A program made the translations under genes and the position numbers. A stretch of DNA of 64,000 nucleotides, from positions 108,760-172,759 of the forward strand of contig CAVXYK010000004.1 in the NCBI GenBank assembly GCA_963765875.1, given 5' to 3'. The notes under the pieces are model-generated. The model saw only the letters and a list, made by a program, of their open reading frames with translations. It searched no databases and was not told the origin of the DNA. The stretch's first letter is position 1; each line of letters begins with the position of its first letter. Source of the DNA: JAWKOK01 sp963765875 (lineage in GTDB: Bacteria; Chloroflexota; Anaerolineae; Caldilineales; Caldilineaceae). Positions 26,314 to 38,359 of this stretch are shown piece by piece.

Positions 26314-26838
26314 TTACGTTTGCTCAACGCTTGACTCAAAGATCACTGCGTCCATGGTCAACATCTCGTTGAGCCAGGCTTGGTTATCGATGTAGAAGTT
26401 CTGGTGAGGATCATGGGCAATCAGAGATGAATCGCCGAAGCTGCGTTCGAGAACAGGGATCGTGGTTCCGGCAGCGTGATGATGAGCCTGCTGATCGATG
26501 TAGGCTATCACATTGGGCAGCCGGCGGCGATCAAACGAGTGGACGCCATAGGACTCGTGCCAGGTGAAGCGATCGGGCATCATCTGCTTACGATTGATCT
26601 GCCCCGATGACCAACTCTTGACCTGGCCCACGAAGACCGAAATCGCCATTTGCGGCGGAATTGCTGACGCGATATGGACATGATCGGCCATGCCGCCGAC
26701 AGCATAGAGCGTACCCCCCAATGACTGCACACGGTCGCCGATCAGCGTGTGCACAGCCGGTGCATGTTCCCTCGTAAGCAGCGGCTTAAAGCCATTGGTT
26801 GGCCAAACAGAGTGGTAGATAAGCTGCCAATACGCCAT
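26314..26838 (-). mobile_element. IS200/REP-associated Y1 transposase gene
   Basis: The 174-residue protein opens MAYWQLIYHSVWPTNGFKPL, has the HUH motif DHVHIA (H53, H55) and a catalytic tyrosine candidate Y113 in NVIAYIDQQAHHH. These are features of Y1 single-strand transposases of the IS200 and REP-associated types. WHESYGVHSF lies between them, as in relatives. A longer in-frame start at 26994 gives unlike sequence, so MAYW (26838), with AGGA nine bases upstream, is preferred. I cannot find clear IS200 ends beside it; only hairpins flank it (26256-26313 and 26921-26956), and both read better as terminators. It may be a domesticated copy that mobilises palindromes elsewhere in the genome. 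Confidence 0.8.
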
Positions 26839-26920
26839 GATCCAGATCCTCGCGAGGTGTGTCTCAAATGCGTTTTCAGTTTGGGTCTCTTGGATTCCTA
26901 GTGTAGAGGATATTGGCCGA

Positions 26921-26956
26921 AAAGAAAAGCGAGCACCCAAGATATGGGTGCTCGCT
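26921..26956 (-). terminator. Rho-independent terminator of the sdhCAB operon
   Basis: Read leftward, AGCGAGCACCCA pairs with TGGGTGCTCGCT (26956-26928) around a 5-base loop and is followed by TTTTCTTT. It lies 46 bases after the sdhB stop. Confidence 0.8.
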
Positions 26957-27002
26957 CGAAAGCAATAACTAATTGTGGACTGCTCCCTCTGCAAAGAACC
27001 GC

Positions 27003-27758
27003 CTAGCGCTTGCCCGCCTGACGCAACGAGCCCAGAATCAGATCACGGTTCATCATGCTGATGAACTCGATGCTGATCTCCGCAGGGCAGACCGCTTCAC
27101 ATTCTCGAATGTTTGTGCACCCGCCGAAGCCCTCTTCATCCATCTTGTCGACCATGAGCACAGCTCGATCGTAACGTTCTTCTTTGCCCTGAGGCAATGA
27201 GGAGAGATGGCCGATTTTGGCCGACGTGAAGAGCATCGCCGATGAGTTGGGACAGGCTGCCACGCAGGCGCCGCAGCCAATGCAAGCAGCGGCGTCCATC
27301 GACTTATCGGCGTCCACCTTGGGAATCAAGACGTTGTTGGCATCCTGTGCACTGCCTGTGCCGACAGAAATGTAGCCGCCCGCCTGTATGATTCGTTCAA
27401 ACGATGATCGGTCAACCACCAGATCTTTGATCACCGGGAAGGCCGATGCACGCCACGGTTCCACGGAGATGGTGTCGCCATCATTGAACTCTCGCATGTG
27501 CAACTGGCAGGTCGTGATAGCCTTCTTGGGGCCATGGGCAACACCGGCAATGACCATACTGCAAGTGCCGCAAATACCCTCTCGACAGTCATGATCAAAG
27601 GCAACCGGATCTTCACCCTTATGGATCAGTTCCTCGTTCAACAGGTCGAGCATTTCCAAAAACGAGGAGTCGGGACTCACGTCGTCAATGGCGTATTCGA
27701 CCATCTTTCCTTCTGCATCGCCACTCTTCTGGCGCCATATCTGCAACTTAAGTTTCAT
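27003..27758 (-). CDS. sdhB: Succinate dehydrogenase/fumarate reductase iron-sulfur subunit
   Basis: The 251-residue subunit has the plant-type [2Fe-2S] site CREGICGTC (C58, C63, C66) with a fourth cysteine at C84. The [4Fe-4S] site is CIGCGACVAACP (C159, C162, C165, C169). The [3Fe-4S] site follows in CTNIRECEAVCPAEIS. These clusters carry electrons from the flavoprotein to the quinone site at the membrane. It is the last gene of the leftward sdhC-sdhA-sdhB operon, 48 bases after sdhA, and ends before a terminator. Nothing appears to be missing. Confidence 0.95.
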   Translation of the reverse strand: MKLKLQIWRQKSGDAEGKMVEYAIDDVSPDSSFLEMLDLLNEELIHKGEDPVAFDHDCREGICGTCSMVIAGVAHGPKKAITTCQLHMREFNDGDTISVEPWRASAFPVIKDLVVDRSSFERIIQAGGYISVGTGSAQDANNVLIPKVDADKSMDAAACIGCGACVAACPNSSAMLFTSAKIGHLSSLPQGKEERYDRAVLMVDKMDEEGFGGCTNIRECEAVCPAEISIEFISMMNRDLILGSLRQAGKR

Positions 27759-27806
27759 GTTGTTCTTCGCTCCCTGACGATTCCGTCGTTCTGCGGTTCG
27801 ATGCCG

Positions 27807-29768
<1,962 letters not shown>

Positions 29769-29789
29769 GGTAGCAAGAATTCTCCCCAA

Positions 29790-30485
29790 CTATTGCAGCA
29801 CGCCGAAAAGCACGGCGAGCGGGACGACGGCGAAACCGACAGTGATGACCAGGGCCAGCAGCAGACCGACAATGCGTACCGGCTTGTCGTATTTCTGGCT
29901 GAGAATACCGAGGGTCTGAACCAGACTCCAGTTGCCGTGATAGAGATGAAAGCCGAGGGCGACCAATGCAAGCAGGTAGAAGCCTACGACCAGCGGATTC
30001 TGGAAGGTCGAAATCACATTCATATAGGGGTTCAGGCGATCAAAATCGGGACTTAGCGCCTGGACGCCCCAGGTGAGATCCGCCAGATGGAACAACACGA
30101 AGAGCAGGATGACGGTGCCGCCATAGCGCATGGTAATCGATGCGTAGTCAGCGGTAACCGTGCGCTTGACCTGATACTTGGTTGAGCGTGCCTTCTGGGC
30201 CTGGCGGGTCAGCGAAATCGCGGCCCAAACGTGCAGGACCAATGAGATAACGACAACGATGCGCAACAGGGTAAGCAGATGCAGATGGGAAAAGACAGGA
30301 GCGCCCAATTCACGAAGGGCCTCTGCATAATGGTTGAAATACTCTGCACCCATGAACACCTTGAGGTTGCCGTACATGTGGAAAAAGACGAAGCCGATCC
30401 AGACAAGTCCGGTCAGCGCCATGATCACCTTTCTGGCGATCGTGTTGAGATGGGGGGACCAACTCCGTGACTGTGTGGCCTCCAT
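29790..30485 (-). CDS. sdhC: Succinate dehydrogenase cytochrome b558 subunit
   Basis: The 231-residue protein has five hydrophobic helices: GLVWIGFVFFHMYGNLKVF, LRIVVVISLVLHVWAA, GTVILLFVLFHLADLT, LVVGFYLLALVALGFHLYHG and the final IVGLLLALVITVGFAVV. Each of the first four carries a histidine at a place suited to binding one of two haems. This single-subunit anchor is typical of type B complex II, which reduces menaquinone. AGGAGG lies nine bases before the ATG (30485). It is the first gene of the operon. Confidence 0.92.
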   Translation of the reverse strand: MEATQSRSWSPHLNTIARKVIMALTGLVWIGFVFFHMYGNLKVFMGAEYFNHYAEALRELGAPVFSHLHLLTLLRIVVVISLVLHVWAAISLTRQAQKARSTKYQVKRTVTADYASITMRYGGTVILLFVLFHLADLTWGVQALSPDFDRLNPYMNVISTFQNPLVVGFYLLALVALGFHLYHGNWSLVQTLGILSQKYDKPVRIVGLLLALVITVGFAVVPLAVLFGVLQ

Positions 30486-30824
30486 ATGGAAATACCTCCT
30501 AGTCGTGGCTAAAACAATAAGAAAGGCTGGTACCGATAAAAAACGCTCGTGCTTCAGCGCTCATAGACGGTAGCGATCTCTGGAGAGAAGAAAACGGCTG
30601 TCGTACTCGCCGATGAGCCTACCCGAAGCAACGATTGATCGCTCAGATCTAAATCGAACAGACTGACTGGTCGATTTTTGACTGAATCTCACGAGGACAA
30701 TCGATAAATGAGTGCGGCATAGGACGCTCACTATGCTTCACTGTCGTGCTATTCTAATACAATTTGGCCCTGATCAATAATCAAAGCATACGTTTGTGCC
30801 CGTTTTCACGAACACGTCTGCGCA
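30486..30824. other. Intergenic region upstream of sdhC
   Basis: No gene is supported. It must hold the sdhCAB promoter. TAGAAT near 30765, read leftward, is a weak -10 candidate with a poorly spaced TTGATC. No hairpin or repeat stands out. Confidence 0.4.
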
Positions 30825-32780
30825 TCACTTCTCGCCAGCGTTGACCACTGCCGTACCGGCGGCCGTGCTGTCAGACACAGGAACCAGAACAGCCGCACCC
30901 CACGGTCGGAGTGTCAACCGAACCTGATTGCGGCGAAGTCGGTGTTTGCGACCCGAGATGACGTCTAGCCACACGCCGGAATTGGGAAGCTTGAGCGATA
31001 CGACTCTTGAAATATTGTCGAAATTCAAAGCAACGACAACGAAGTCAAGCCACTGGCTCCCTGGCTTGCCCGAGCGACGGTCAAAGCAAATGAGTTTCTT
31101 TTCCGCAAAGCTGATTGGGTGAAAGTGGATGTCATCACTGCGCAAAGCAGCATGTGTCCGCCTGAGCCGGATCAGGCTACGCACAAGATCGACATGCTGC
31201 GACCGATCAGGCGCTTCAAGTTTTTCCCAGTTCAGCGGCAAGAAATCGATGGTGCGCGGCGTATCCTCAGCGAATTCCTGTCCGGCGTAGATCATGGGCA
31301 CGCCAGGGGTCGTGAAGAGGAGCACCAGGCCCAGCTGCGCTTTGATGACTGCGGCCTGTTGCAGCGTCATTCCCTCGGGCAGATCGATATGACGCCCCGA
31401 GTAAAACTTGATCTCATGCTCGGGGCGAACCTCGTCATGGCTGCAGGTGAAGTTGATCAACTGGTCGGGGGCGTCATAGCCATCCTGTGCGTAGCCGGCA
31501 ATGGCACGGCGGACATCTTGACGTTCCCACTGCCAACGTTGGTTGATCACACTTTCTAACGTGTGGTGAAAGCGACCATTCCAGGCTGCATCCATCTCGG
31601 TCTCTCGAACCATTTTACTTGCGGTCTTGTCCGAATGGGTACCGTCCAGTTGCCAGAATTCTCCGATGAGGACGCAGTCAGGCTTGGTCTCTCTCGCGGC
31701 CCAGCAGATTGCACCGATTCCGTGGTAAGGATGAAAGCCGGGCTGCATTGGCTGCTCGTCGTCATAATCGACGCCGCAGACCCAGTCGAAACGGAAGCCG
31801 TCCACGTGATATTCAGTCAGCCAGAAGCGGACGATATCTTGGAAGTAGCGCGTCGTATCCGGCGAGAAATGATTCCAGTCCAGGCCGCCCCACATGTTCA
31901 CAGCCTGGGGCGTGTGGTGAAAGAACGGATTCCAGTTGGTCAGCTGCTCGCCGTCCTCATCGTACATGGGCGGGTAGTAGTGATAGTAGGGATGATCGCC
32001 CCAGGCATGATTGAAGGCGACGTCCAGAATCACGGCAATGCCATGTGCATGGCAGCAATCCACGAATCGCTTCAGATCCTCCGGGGAGCCGTAGACATCC
32101 GCGATAGAAAAATAGAAAACGGGGTTGTAGCCCCAGCTTGATCGTCCCGGAAAGGCCTGGATCGGCATCAACTCAATGGCATTGATGCCGAGATCGGCTA
32201 GGTAATCCATACGTTCCATCATCGCACGAAAGTCACCGAACTTCGGGCGGTTATGTTCCCATCTTCCGGCAAAGTCACGCACATTCAATTCATAGATCAC
32301 CATGTCGCGCAGCGCAGGTGTCCGCCAGCGTTGATCGGTCCAGACAAATTGCGGCTTCGCTCCCGGAAGGTAGGCCCAGGCAGCGTTGTCATCCCAGCGC
32401 AGCTCCGTTGCATATGGATCGCCGACCCATACATGAGACTGCTCATCAATGGCCACAAAGTAGCCGTAGCGCGTGGGACCAGGGTGGGACAAAGTCACCC
32501 ACCATGTACCACGGCCATCGGTGACAAGCGGATTTGCCAGCGTGTCCCAACCATTAAAATCGCCGACTAAACTCACGTACGGCTTGTGCGGAGCGCGCAA
32601 TGCGAAGGTCACGGTATCGGGCAAGATCAGATCGTAGTGCACACCGCCATGGATCTCACGCGGAAGAATATTGATGGCCGTTGGGGACGCCGTCCAACCA
32701 ATTGGATTGGTCGTAGAATGGTCTAGATGACCAATATCGGAGGCAGCCTGTTCAGATGAAAAACGGTCAGATGATGTCAT
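30825..32780 (-). CDS. GH13 alpha-glucan enzyme with N-terminal CBM48 (branching-enzyme-like)
   Basis: Residues 55-150 form a CBM48/early-set domain (FALRAPHKPYVSLVGDFNGW). A GH13 barrel follows with the conserved regions DVAFNHAW, GFRFDWV (nucleophile Asp), LIGEFWQ (acid/base Glu) and FTCSHDEV (transition-state Asp). GINAIELMPIQAFPGRSSWG marks the early barrel. The C-terminal domain is a short beta sandwich. The order resembles 1,4-alpha-glucan branching enzymes and maltooligosyl hydrolases; at 651 residues it fits either. The third catalytic block reads SHDE in place of the usual NHDE or NHD. The protein has no signal peptide, so it likely acts on cytosolic glycogen. No other glycogen gene lies nearby. 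Confidence 0.85.
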   Translation of the reverse strand: MTSSDRFSSEQAASDIGHLDHSTTNPIGWTASPTAINILPREIHGGVHYDLILPDTVTFALRAPHKPYVSLVGDFNGWDTLANPLVTDGRGTWWVTLSHPGPTRYGYFVAIDEQSHVWVGDPYATELRWDDNAAWAYLPGAKPQFVWTDQRWRTPALRDMVIYELNVRDFAGRWEHNRPKFGDFRAMMERMDYLADLGINAIELMPIQAFPGRSSWGYNPVFYFSIADVYGSPEDLKRFVDCCHAHGIAVILDVAFNHAWGDHPYYHYYPPMYDEDGEQLTNWNPFFHHTPQAVNMWGGLDWNHFSPDTTRYFQDIVRFWLTEYHVDGFRFDWVCGVDYDDEQPMQPGFHPYHGIGAICWAARETKPDCVLIGEFWQLDGTHSDKTASKMVRETEMDAAWNGRFHHTLESVINQRWQWERQDVRRAIAGYAQDGYDAPDQLINFTCSHDEVRPEHEIKFYSGRHIDLPEGMTLQQAAVIKAQLGLVLLFTTPGVPMIYAGQEFAEDTPRTIDFLPLNWEKLEAPDRSQHVDLVRSLIRLRRTHAALRSDDIHFHPISFAEKKLICFDRRSGKPGSQWLDFVVVALNFDNISRVVSLKLPNSGVWLDVISGRKHRLRRNQVRLTLRPWGAAVLVPVSDSTAAGTAVVNAGEK

Positions 32781-32849
32781 GCTGAGTCGCTAGGTACAGG
32801 GGGAGACAAAGGTTAAGCGAAAAAAGTGGGAGCGTGAACTCTATTTTGG

Positions 32850-32990
32850 TACTGCGTGCTGCGTGCTACGTACTGCGTAAAGTCTCTGATTAGAGTCACT
32901 GAACGTGAATCGCCGATTTGCATCACTCCGATATCAGAGTGATCAGATCCGTCCGTGACGAGAACCTTACGCAGTACGCAGCACGCAGTA
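32850..32990. repeat. Inverted repeat of TACTGCGTGCTGCGT units
   Basis: TACTGCGTGCTGCGTGCTAC (32850 on) is answered by ACGCAGTACGCAGCACGCAG ending at 32990. The centre holds a second palindrome, ATCACTCCGATATCAGAGTGAT-like (about 32924-32945). The right arm stops 5 bases before the icd stop. Partial copies of the unit occur at 39490-39508. Confidence 0.65.
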
Positions 32991-32994
32991 GCCC

Positions 32995-34239
<1,245 letters not shown>

Positions 34240-34332
34240 TGGGATTCTTCCTCCAGGTTTGTGGGAAACAGTGACTTTCGGGTCTTTTCGCGATACAGGG
34301 TCCGCCAGAAAACAATTCTATTCAAAATGGAA

Positions 34333-35130
34333 CTACTTGCCGATATCTCGCCGTACTTGGTCTATCCATGTAGGATCTGAGACAGTAAAGCTCTCTCCAT
34401 GACTACGATTCCATGGACCGACCAGCCAAAGAATGGCTCGAGCAATTTCCGCTGGCGACATCAACTTTGCCTCTTCATAGGCCTGATGCCAAATGCTGAA
34501 GTCCAGACTACTTTCGGACGTGTCAACACTGCGCACATCGGCTTGCATGTCGGTGTCGACCATGCTGGGATCAAGTCCGGCGACCAGCACCGGCTTCTCG
34601 CTCAGTTCCAGAGCCAGCGTACGGGTGAACATGTCCAGTCCGGCCTTGCTTGCGCAGTAGGCGCTGGCCCCGGCGATGGGATGTGTCGCGGCCGCGCTGC
34701 TGATGTTCAGAATCCGGCCATAGCCCTGGCCTAGCATGATGGGCAAGGCAGCCCTAACCATATTGAGGGGACCGATCAGATTGACCTGTATGCCATAGGC
34801 CCATTCATCAGGATCAACATCGGCAATCTCTTCCAGCGGCCAGACCACGGCAGCATTGTTGACGAGAATGTCGACACGTTTGAATTGCTCCAGCGTCGCC
34901 CCAATGACTGCTTCAACGTGCTCGATATCAGCCACATCGGCTTCGACGCCGATTGCATCCAAGCCCCGGCTTCGCAGATCGTCCACAACAGCCTCAAGCT
35001 GTTGGGCGTCCCGTGCAACCAGAACAACAGAAGCCCCCGCCAGAGCAATTCGCTCAGCGGCGGCCCGTCCAATGCCCCGACTGGCGCCGGTAATTATCGC
35101 AACTTGTCCCTGTAATTTCTTCGCAGCCAT
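34333..35130 (-). CDS. Short-chain dehydrogenase/reductase (SDR)
   Basis: The 265-residue protein is a classical SDR. The cofactor loop is TGASRGIG, the structural motif NNAAV, the catalytic serine lies in ILNISSAAATHPI, and the active site is YCASK. The family reduces or oxidises alcohols with NAD(P). No residue that fixes the substrate is evident. The start MAAKKLQGQ (35130) is chosen because the Rossmann strand follows at once. No ribosome site precedes it; TTTGGTACAC occurs twice upstream (about 35134 and 35185) and may mark regulation or a promoter. The longer in-frame start at 35208 lacks family similarity. Confidence 0.85.
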   Translation of the reverse strand: MAAKKLQGQVAIITGASRGIGRAAAERIALAGASVVLVARDAQQLEAVVDDLRSRGLDAIGVEADVADIEHVEAVIGATLEQFKRVDILVNNAAVVWPLEEIADVDPDEWAYGIQVNLIGPLNMVRAALPIMLGQGYGRILNISSAAATHPIAGASAYCASKAGLDMFTRTLALELSEKPVLVAGLDPSMVDTDMQADVRSVDTSESSLDFSIWHQAYEEAKLMSPAEIARAILWLVGPWNRSHGESFTVSDPTWIDQVRRDIGK

Positions 35131-35228
35131 CAAAGCGGAAGTGTACCAAAGAGGGGGGGAAAGGTCTATTTTTTTGCACTCTAGGTGTACCAAATTCGAC
35201 CAGATCATTCCAATTCTGATTGGATTGT

Positions 35229-35261
35229 GGCATCTGACCTGGCTGGAAGGGGTCAGATGCC
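35229..35261. repeat. 11-bp hairpin without T run
   Basis: GGCATCTGACC (35229-35239) pairs with GGTCAGATGCC (35251-35261) around 11 bases. There is no T tract, so it is more likely a REP-like palindrome than a terminator. Confidence 0.5.
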
Positions 35262-35439
35262 CCTGGATTGGAGTCGTATTGGGTAGAACAATGAGGTTTG
35301 CCGACTAACGGATCCAATTTCGGAGCAGGCTGTAACCTTTCGGTATCGCCTGCATCTAACACGAATGTAAGATGGTTGCAATAAAAAATCATCATGGCTT
35401 GTAAGAAACCAACAAACAAACAGAAGGAAGGTCAACACC

Positions 35440-35640
35440 ATGTCCAAGAATGAAGGAACCATCGATCGTGTCATCCGCGTCATCATCGGCCTTGCCATGC
35501 TCTATGTCGGTTTCTTCGTCATGACCGGCATCTGGGGAACCGTCGTAGGCGTCCTTGGTCTCGTTCCGTTGATCACAGGGGCGATTGGCTTTTGTCCCAT
35601 CTACACCATGATCGGCGGCGGGACAAACAAGGCAGCGTAG
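35440..35640 (+). CDS. DUF2892 inner-membrane protein
   Basis: This 66-residue protein matches the DUF2892 family (the membrane part of YgaP-like proteins). It has NEGTIDRVIRVIIGLAMLYV, a second hydrophobic helix, and the typical ending GAIGFCPIYTMIG with a conserved cysteine. Two membrane helices are predicted. The family is often near rhodanese or thioredoxin genes and is linked to sulfur or redox handling; here thioredoxin follows 165 bases later on the same strand. GAAGGAAGG lies about eight bases before the ATG. Confidence 0.9.
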   Translation: MSKNEGTIDRVIRVIIGLAMLYVGFFVMTGIWGTVVGVLGLVPLITGAIGFCPIYTMIGGGTNKAA

Positions 35641-35805
35641 CATGACGGCAAACGGGCTAATGCCGGCGTGACAAAAGAGTAGCCACGGGTTGAACTCAGC
35701 CTGAGCTTGGCCTGCACGAATCTATGCCAGCGACTTTCAGAGCACTCACGCAGGGCCGAACCGACACATTGCACAGTCCTACACTTTGCACATGAGGAGT
35801 AAGAT

Positions 35806-36195
35806 ATGACAGTAGAAGCTGTCGACAGCGCCGATTTCGAAGAGAAGGTACTCGGTGCAAATAAGCCGGTCGTGGTCGATGTGTGGGCCCCCTGGTGCGG
35901 TCCGTGTCGAGCAGTTGCGCCCAACTTTGAAGCCGCCTCCAATTCGTATTCTGAAAAGGCCACCTTCCTGAAACTGAATGCTGACGAGAACCAGGATGTG
36001 CTCAAACAGTTCAAGGTGATGGGCATTCCGACCATGCTCTACTTCAGCCACGGCAAACTGGTCGATCGCAAGGCCGGCGTGCAGTCAGCCGAGGCAATCG
36101 GGAAACGGGTTGAACCGCTCGTCAGTATGGATGCTGAAGCGGCCGAGGCACGCGAGATTCGCGGCTGGTTTCGCTGGCCGTTCCGGCGCAGGTAG
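35806..36195 (+). CDS. Thioredoxin family protein
   Basis: The 129-residue protein has the redox site WCGPC (W30-C34) after VVVDVWAP and the cis-proline loop MGIPTMLYF. FLKLNADENQDVLKQF is the usual central segment. It reduces protein disulfides in the cytosol; there is no signal peptide. The C-terminal RGWFRWPFRRR extension, rich in arginine and aromatic residues, is longer than in standard thioredoxin. GAGGAG lies six bases before the ATG. It may be co-expressed with the DUF2892 gene and ends at a strong terminator. Confidence 0.92.
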   Translation: MTVEAVDSADFEEKVLGANKPVVVDVWAPWCGPCRAVAPNFEAASNSYSEKATFLKLNADENQDVLKQFKVMGIPTMLYFSHGKLVDRKAGVQSAEAIGKRVEPLVSMDAEAAEAREIRGWFRWPFRRR

Positions 36196-36211
36196 AAGAA
36201 AAAGGTAGCGT

Positions 36212-36256
36212 AAACAAAACACCTGCTGTGCATCCGGCACAGCAGGTGTTTTGTTT
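36212..36256. terminator. 20-bp perfect hairpin, bidirectional terminator
   Basis: The arms 36212-36231 and 36237-36256 are perfect reverse complements around a 5-base loop. The outer parts are A-rich and T-rich. It lies between the thioredoxin and the convergent DUF5666 gene (stop at 36287). Confidence 0.85.
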
Positions 36257-36286
36257 GCAGTAGTTGCCGTAGCGGTCAGCCCGGCG

Positions 36287-38008
36287 CTAGTTCATCATGA
36301 GCGGCAGGAAAACACTGCTGCCTTCAGATATGCTCTGCACTCGTGTGGCGACTTCGATTCCGTCGTCACCCGTGTAGGAGTCGACCTCGACCAGGACGTT
36401 GACATCCAGTTCGATGGCGGTCTCGTCCAGATCGGTGGCAGCGACAATGCGAATCTGTTGCTCGCCAATGGTCCACAGTTCGTCGGCGGAGACGCCGTCT
36501 GCGTTGGCGGCAGCGACATGGCCGTCACCCATGTGTCTGATTCGACCCCGATGCCAGTGGCCACCGACGCCGGGCGGCACACGCGTCTCCATCTTGATGA
36601 TGTAGTTGACGGCGCCTTCACTGGAATCCTCTGTGGCATCTTCAGAAATATACTCGACCTCCACATACGCTCCAACAGCCAGAAGGCCATGGCGCTCGCT
36701 GAACCGGGATTCGTCGGTCGTCATCAGATCCACATTGCCGACTTTCCATGCGCCGTCGAAACCATTTTCCGGCATCGCTTCGACAAGGCTTACCAGCGTC
36801 GAACGGGTCGGTTGATCCGTTTCAGCACTAGGCCCGGTTGTGCGGATCACGCGTGCAATGCGCCGGCCCTCTTCATCGACACGATATTTGACGCGCACGG
36901 GGACGCCGACACCAAAGTCCGCTCGTCGTTGCACAAACCGGGTTTCAGGCAGGGCAATGTAGACATTGTCGCCGATGGTCCACGACCCAATGGGCCCCAT
37001 AGTGCTGGTGGAAGGCCAATCTTGAATCAGTCCGTACGCGTGCCCGCCGCGACCTTCATGGTGGTCACCGTGATCGTGATCCGGTCTGTGGCCCCAAATC
37101 GAAAACCTAGATTCGATTTTCAGCGCATGATGGATCCCGACGTCGTCGGTGTAGAATTTGACCTTGACCACGACATATTCATCAAAGGGTATATGTTCCT
37201 GCTCAAACTCAGTTGATTCATCTGCCAAGATCTTGAGGCCACCGATGTTCCACTCGCCTACAAGTTGTTCCGGAAAGCTGAAAATCACGCCGTAGAGGCG
37301 GGCCTCATGGTGCGGATCGCCCTCCTCAGGATCTCCCTCACCGGGATCGCCTTCTCCTGGATCGCCTTCTCCTGGATCGCCTTCTCCCGGATCCGTGTCA
37401 TCGCCTTCGTCATCGCCACATTTGTAGTGGCGTTCAGTCTCGATCTCCTTGGCGATGCGTTCGTCATCCGACATCCGATACTTGACCTTCAGACAGGCTC
37501 CGATCTCAAAAGGACCATGCTCGGCCTCCACTTTGGTCTGCCGGCTGACCTCGTAGAACTCACCACCGATCTGCCAGGTGCCGAGTCGATCGTTGTCCGG
37601 CAGAGCATCCAGCTTGCCATAGGCACGCTTGCTGTGGTCATCGTCGGGCTCATCCACTTCATCTTCGCAGTGGACAGCTGCTATCGAACGAATCTTGAAT
37701 GCGACCACCCCGTCGTCATAAGATCGGTAGTAGACCTGTACACAGATACCCGAGTCCAAGGGTCCCGCTGCCGGATCGAACACCGTCCGCTCAGACACCG
37801 AGAAGGTCTTGCCGCCGATCGTCCAATCGCCTTCCACCGTCGCCTCAAGCCGGCTCTCTACATAGCCAACCCACTTGTCGCCTTCCTCATCCGCCAAGGC
37901 AGTGGTAGATCCACTGAGTATTCCCAGCGCGCCACCCAGCATGATTGCCAGCACGGCGAGCCAGAGGCCGCGGCGCCACTGCATTTCGTCATTTCGCTTC
38001 AAGTCCAT
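36287..38008 (-). CDS. Secreted multi-repeat DUF5666 protein
   Basis: The 573-residue protein starts with a signal peptide (WLAVLAIMLGGALGILSG, cleavage near TTALA-DEE). It then has about six repeats of one pattern: a GxW-x-IGG strand, a V/T strand, an acidic G segment and VKVKY. Examples are GDWTIGGKTFSV, GTWQIGGEFYEV, GEWNIGGLKIL, GSWTIGDNVYI and GAWKVGNVDLM. This matches DUF5666, a beta-rich domain of unknown role. An acidic linker of five GDPGE-type units (about 37310-37395) separates repeats two and three, encoded by near-identical 15-base DNA units. It ends SVFLPLMMN, the short hydrophobic tail common to secreted Chloroflexota proteins. The product is probably exported and held at the cell surface. 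Confidence 0.75.
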   Translation of the reverse strand: MDLKRNDEMQWRRGLWLAVLAIMLGGALGILSGSTTALADEEGDKWVGYVESRLEATVEGDWTIGGKTFSVSERTVFDPAAGPLDSGICVQVYYRSYDDGVVAFKIRSIAAVHCEDEVDEPDDDHSKRAYGKLDALPDNDRLGTWQIGGEFYEVSRQTKVEAEHGPFEIGACLKVKYRMSDDERIAKEIETERHYKCGDDEGDDTDPGEGDPGEGDPGEGDPGEGDPEEGDPHHEARLYGVIFSFPEQLVGEWNIGGLKILADESTEFEQEHIPFDEYVVVKVKFYTDDVGIHHALKIESRFSIWGHRPDHDHGDHHEGRGGHAYGLIQDWPSTSTMGPIGSWTIGDNVYIALPETRFVQRRADFGVGVPVRVKYRVDEEGRRIARVIRTTGPSAETDQPTRSTLVSLVEAMPENGFDGAWKVGNVDLMTTDESRFSERHGLLAVGAYVEVEYISEDATEDSSEGAVNYIIKMETRVPPGVGGHWHRGRIRHMGDGHVAAANADGVSADELWTIGEQQIRIVAATDLDETAIELDVNVLVEVDSYTGDDGIEVATRVQSISEGSSVFLPLMMN

Positions 38009-38359
38009 CAGTCTTCCCCTTTTCTGAAAGGTACATGCCGCAAACCGGTAAGGGCTCCGGTCGAAAAATAACTGTTGTTTGCTGACGGTACAGATATTGG
38101 TGGCTACTCTCTTTTGGCGTAAGATTGAGCAACCAAAATGGCAACGTTAGATCCATCAACAGACAACTGATACACGGGCCGCTGAGGCCCGGTGCTCGGT
38201 CAGTGTACCGGTTTCCTGCCAATTGTCTTGCCGAATCTCGTCCGATTTCCATCTGCCCGTCCAGCGTCGGCATGCCGACACCAACGCGGCGGAAAGCGAA
38301 GGGGGAAATCGCACGACGTCTGTGGGGCGATCGAACAAATAGATACAAAGACAAAGATT

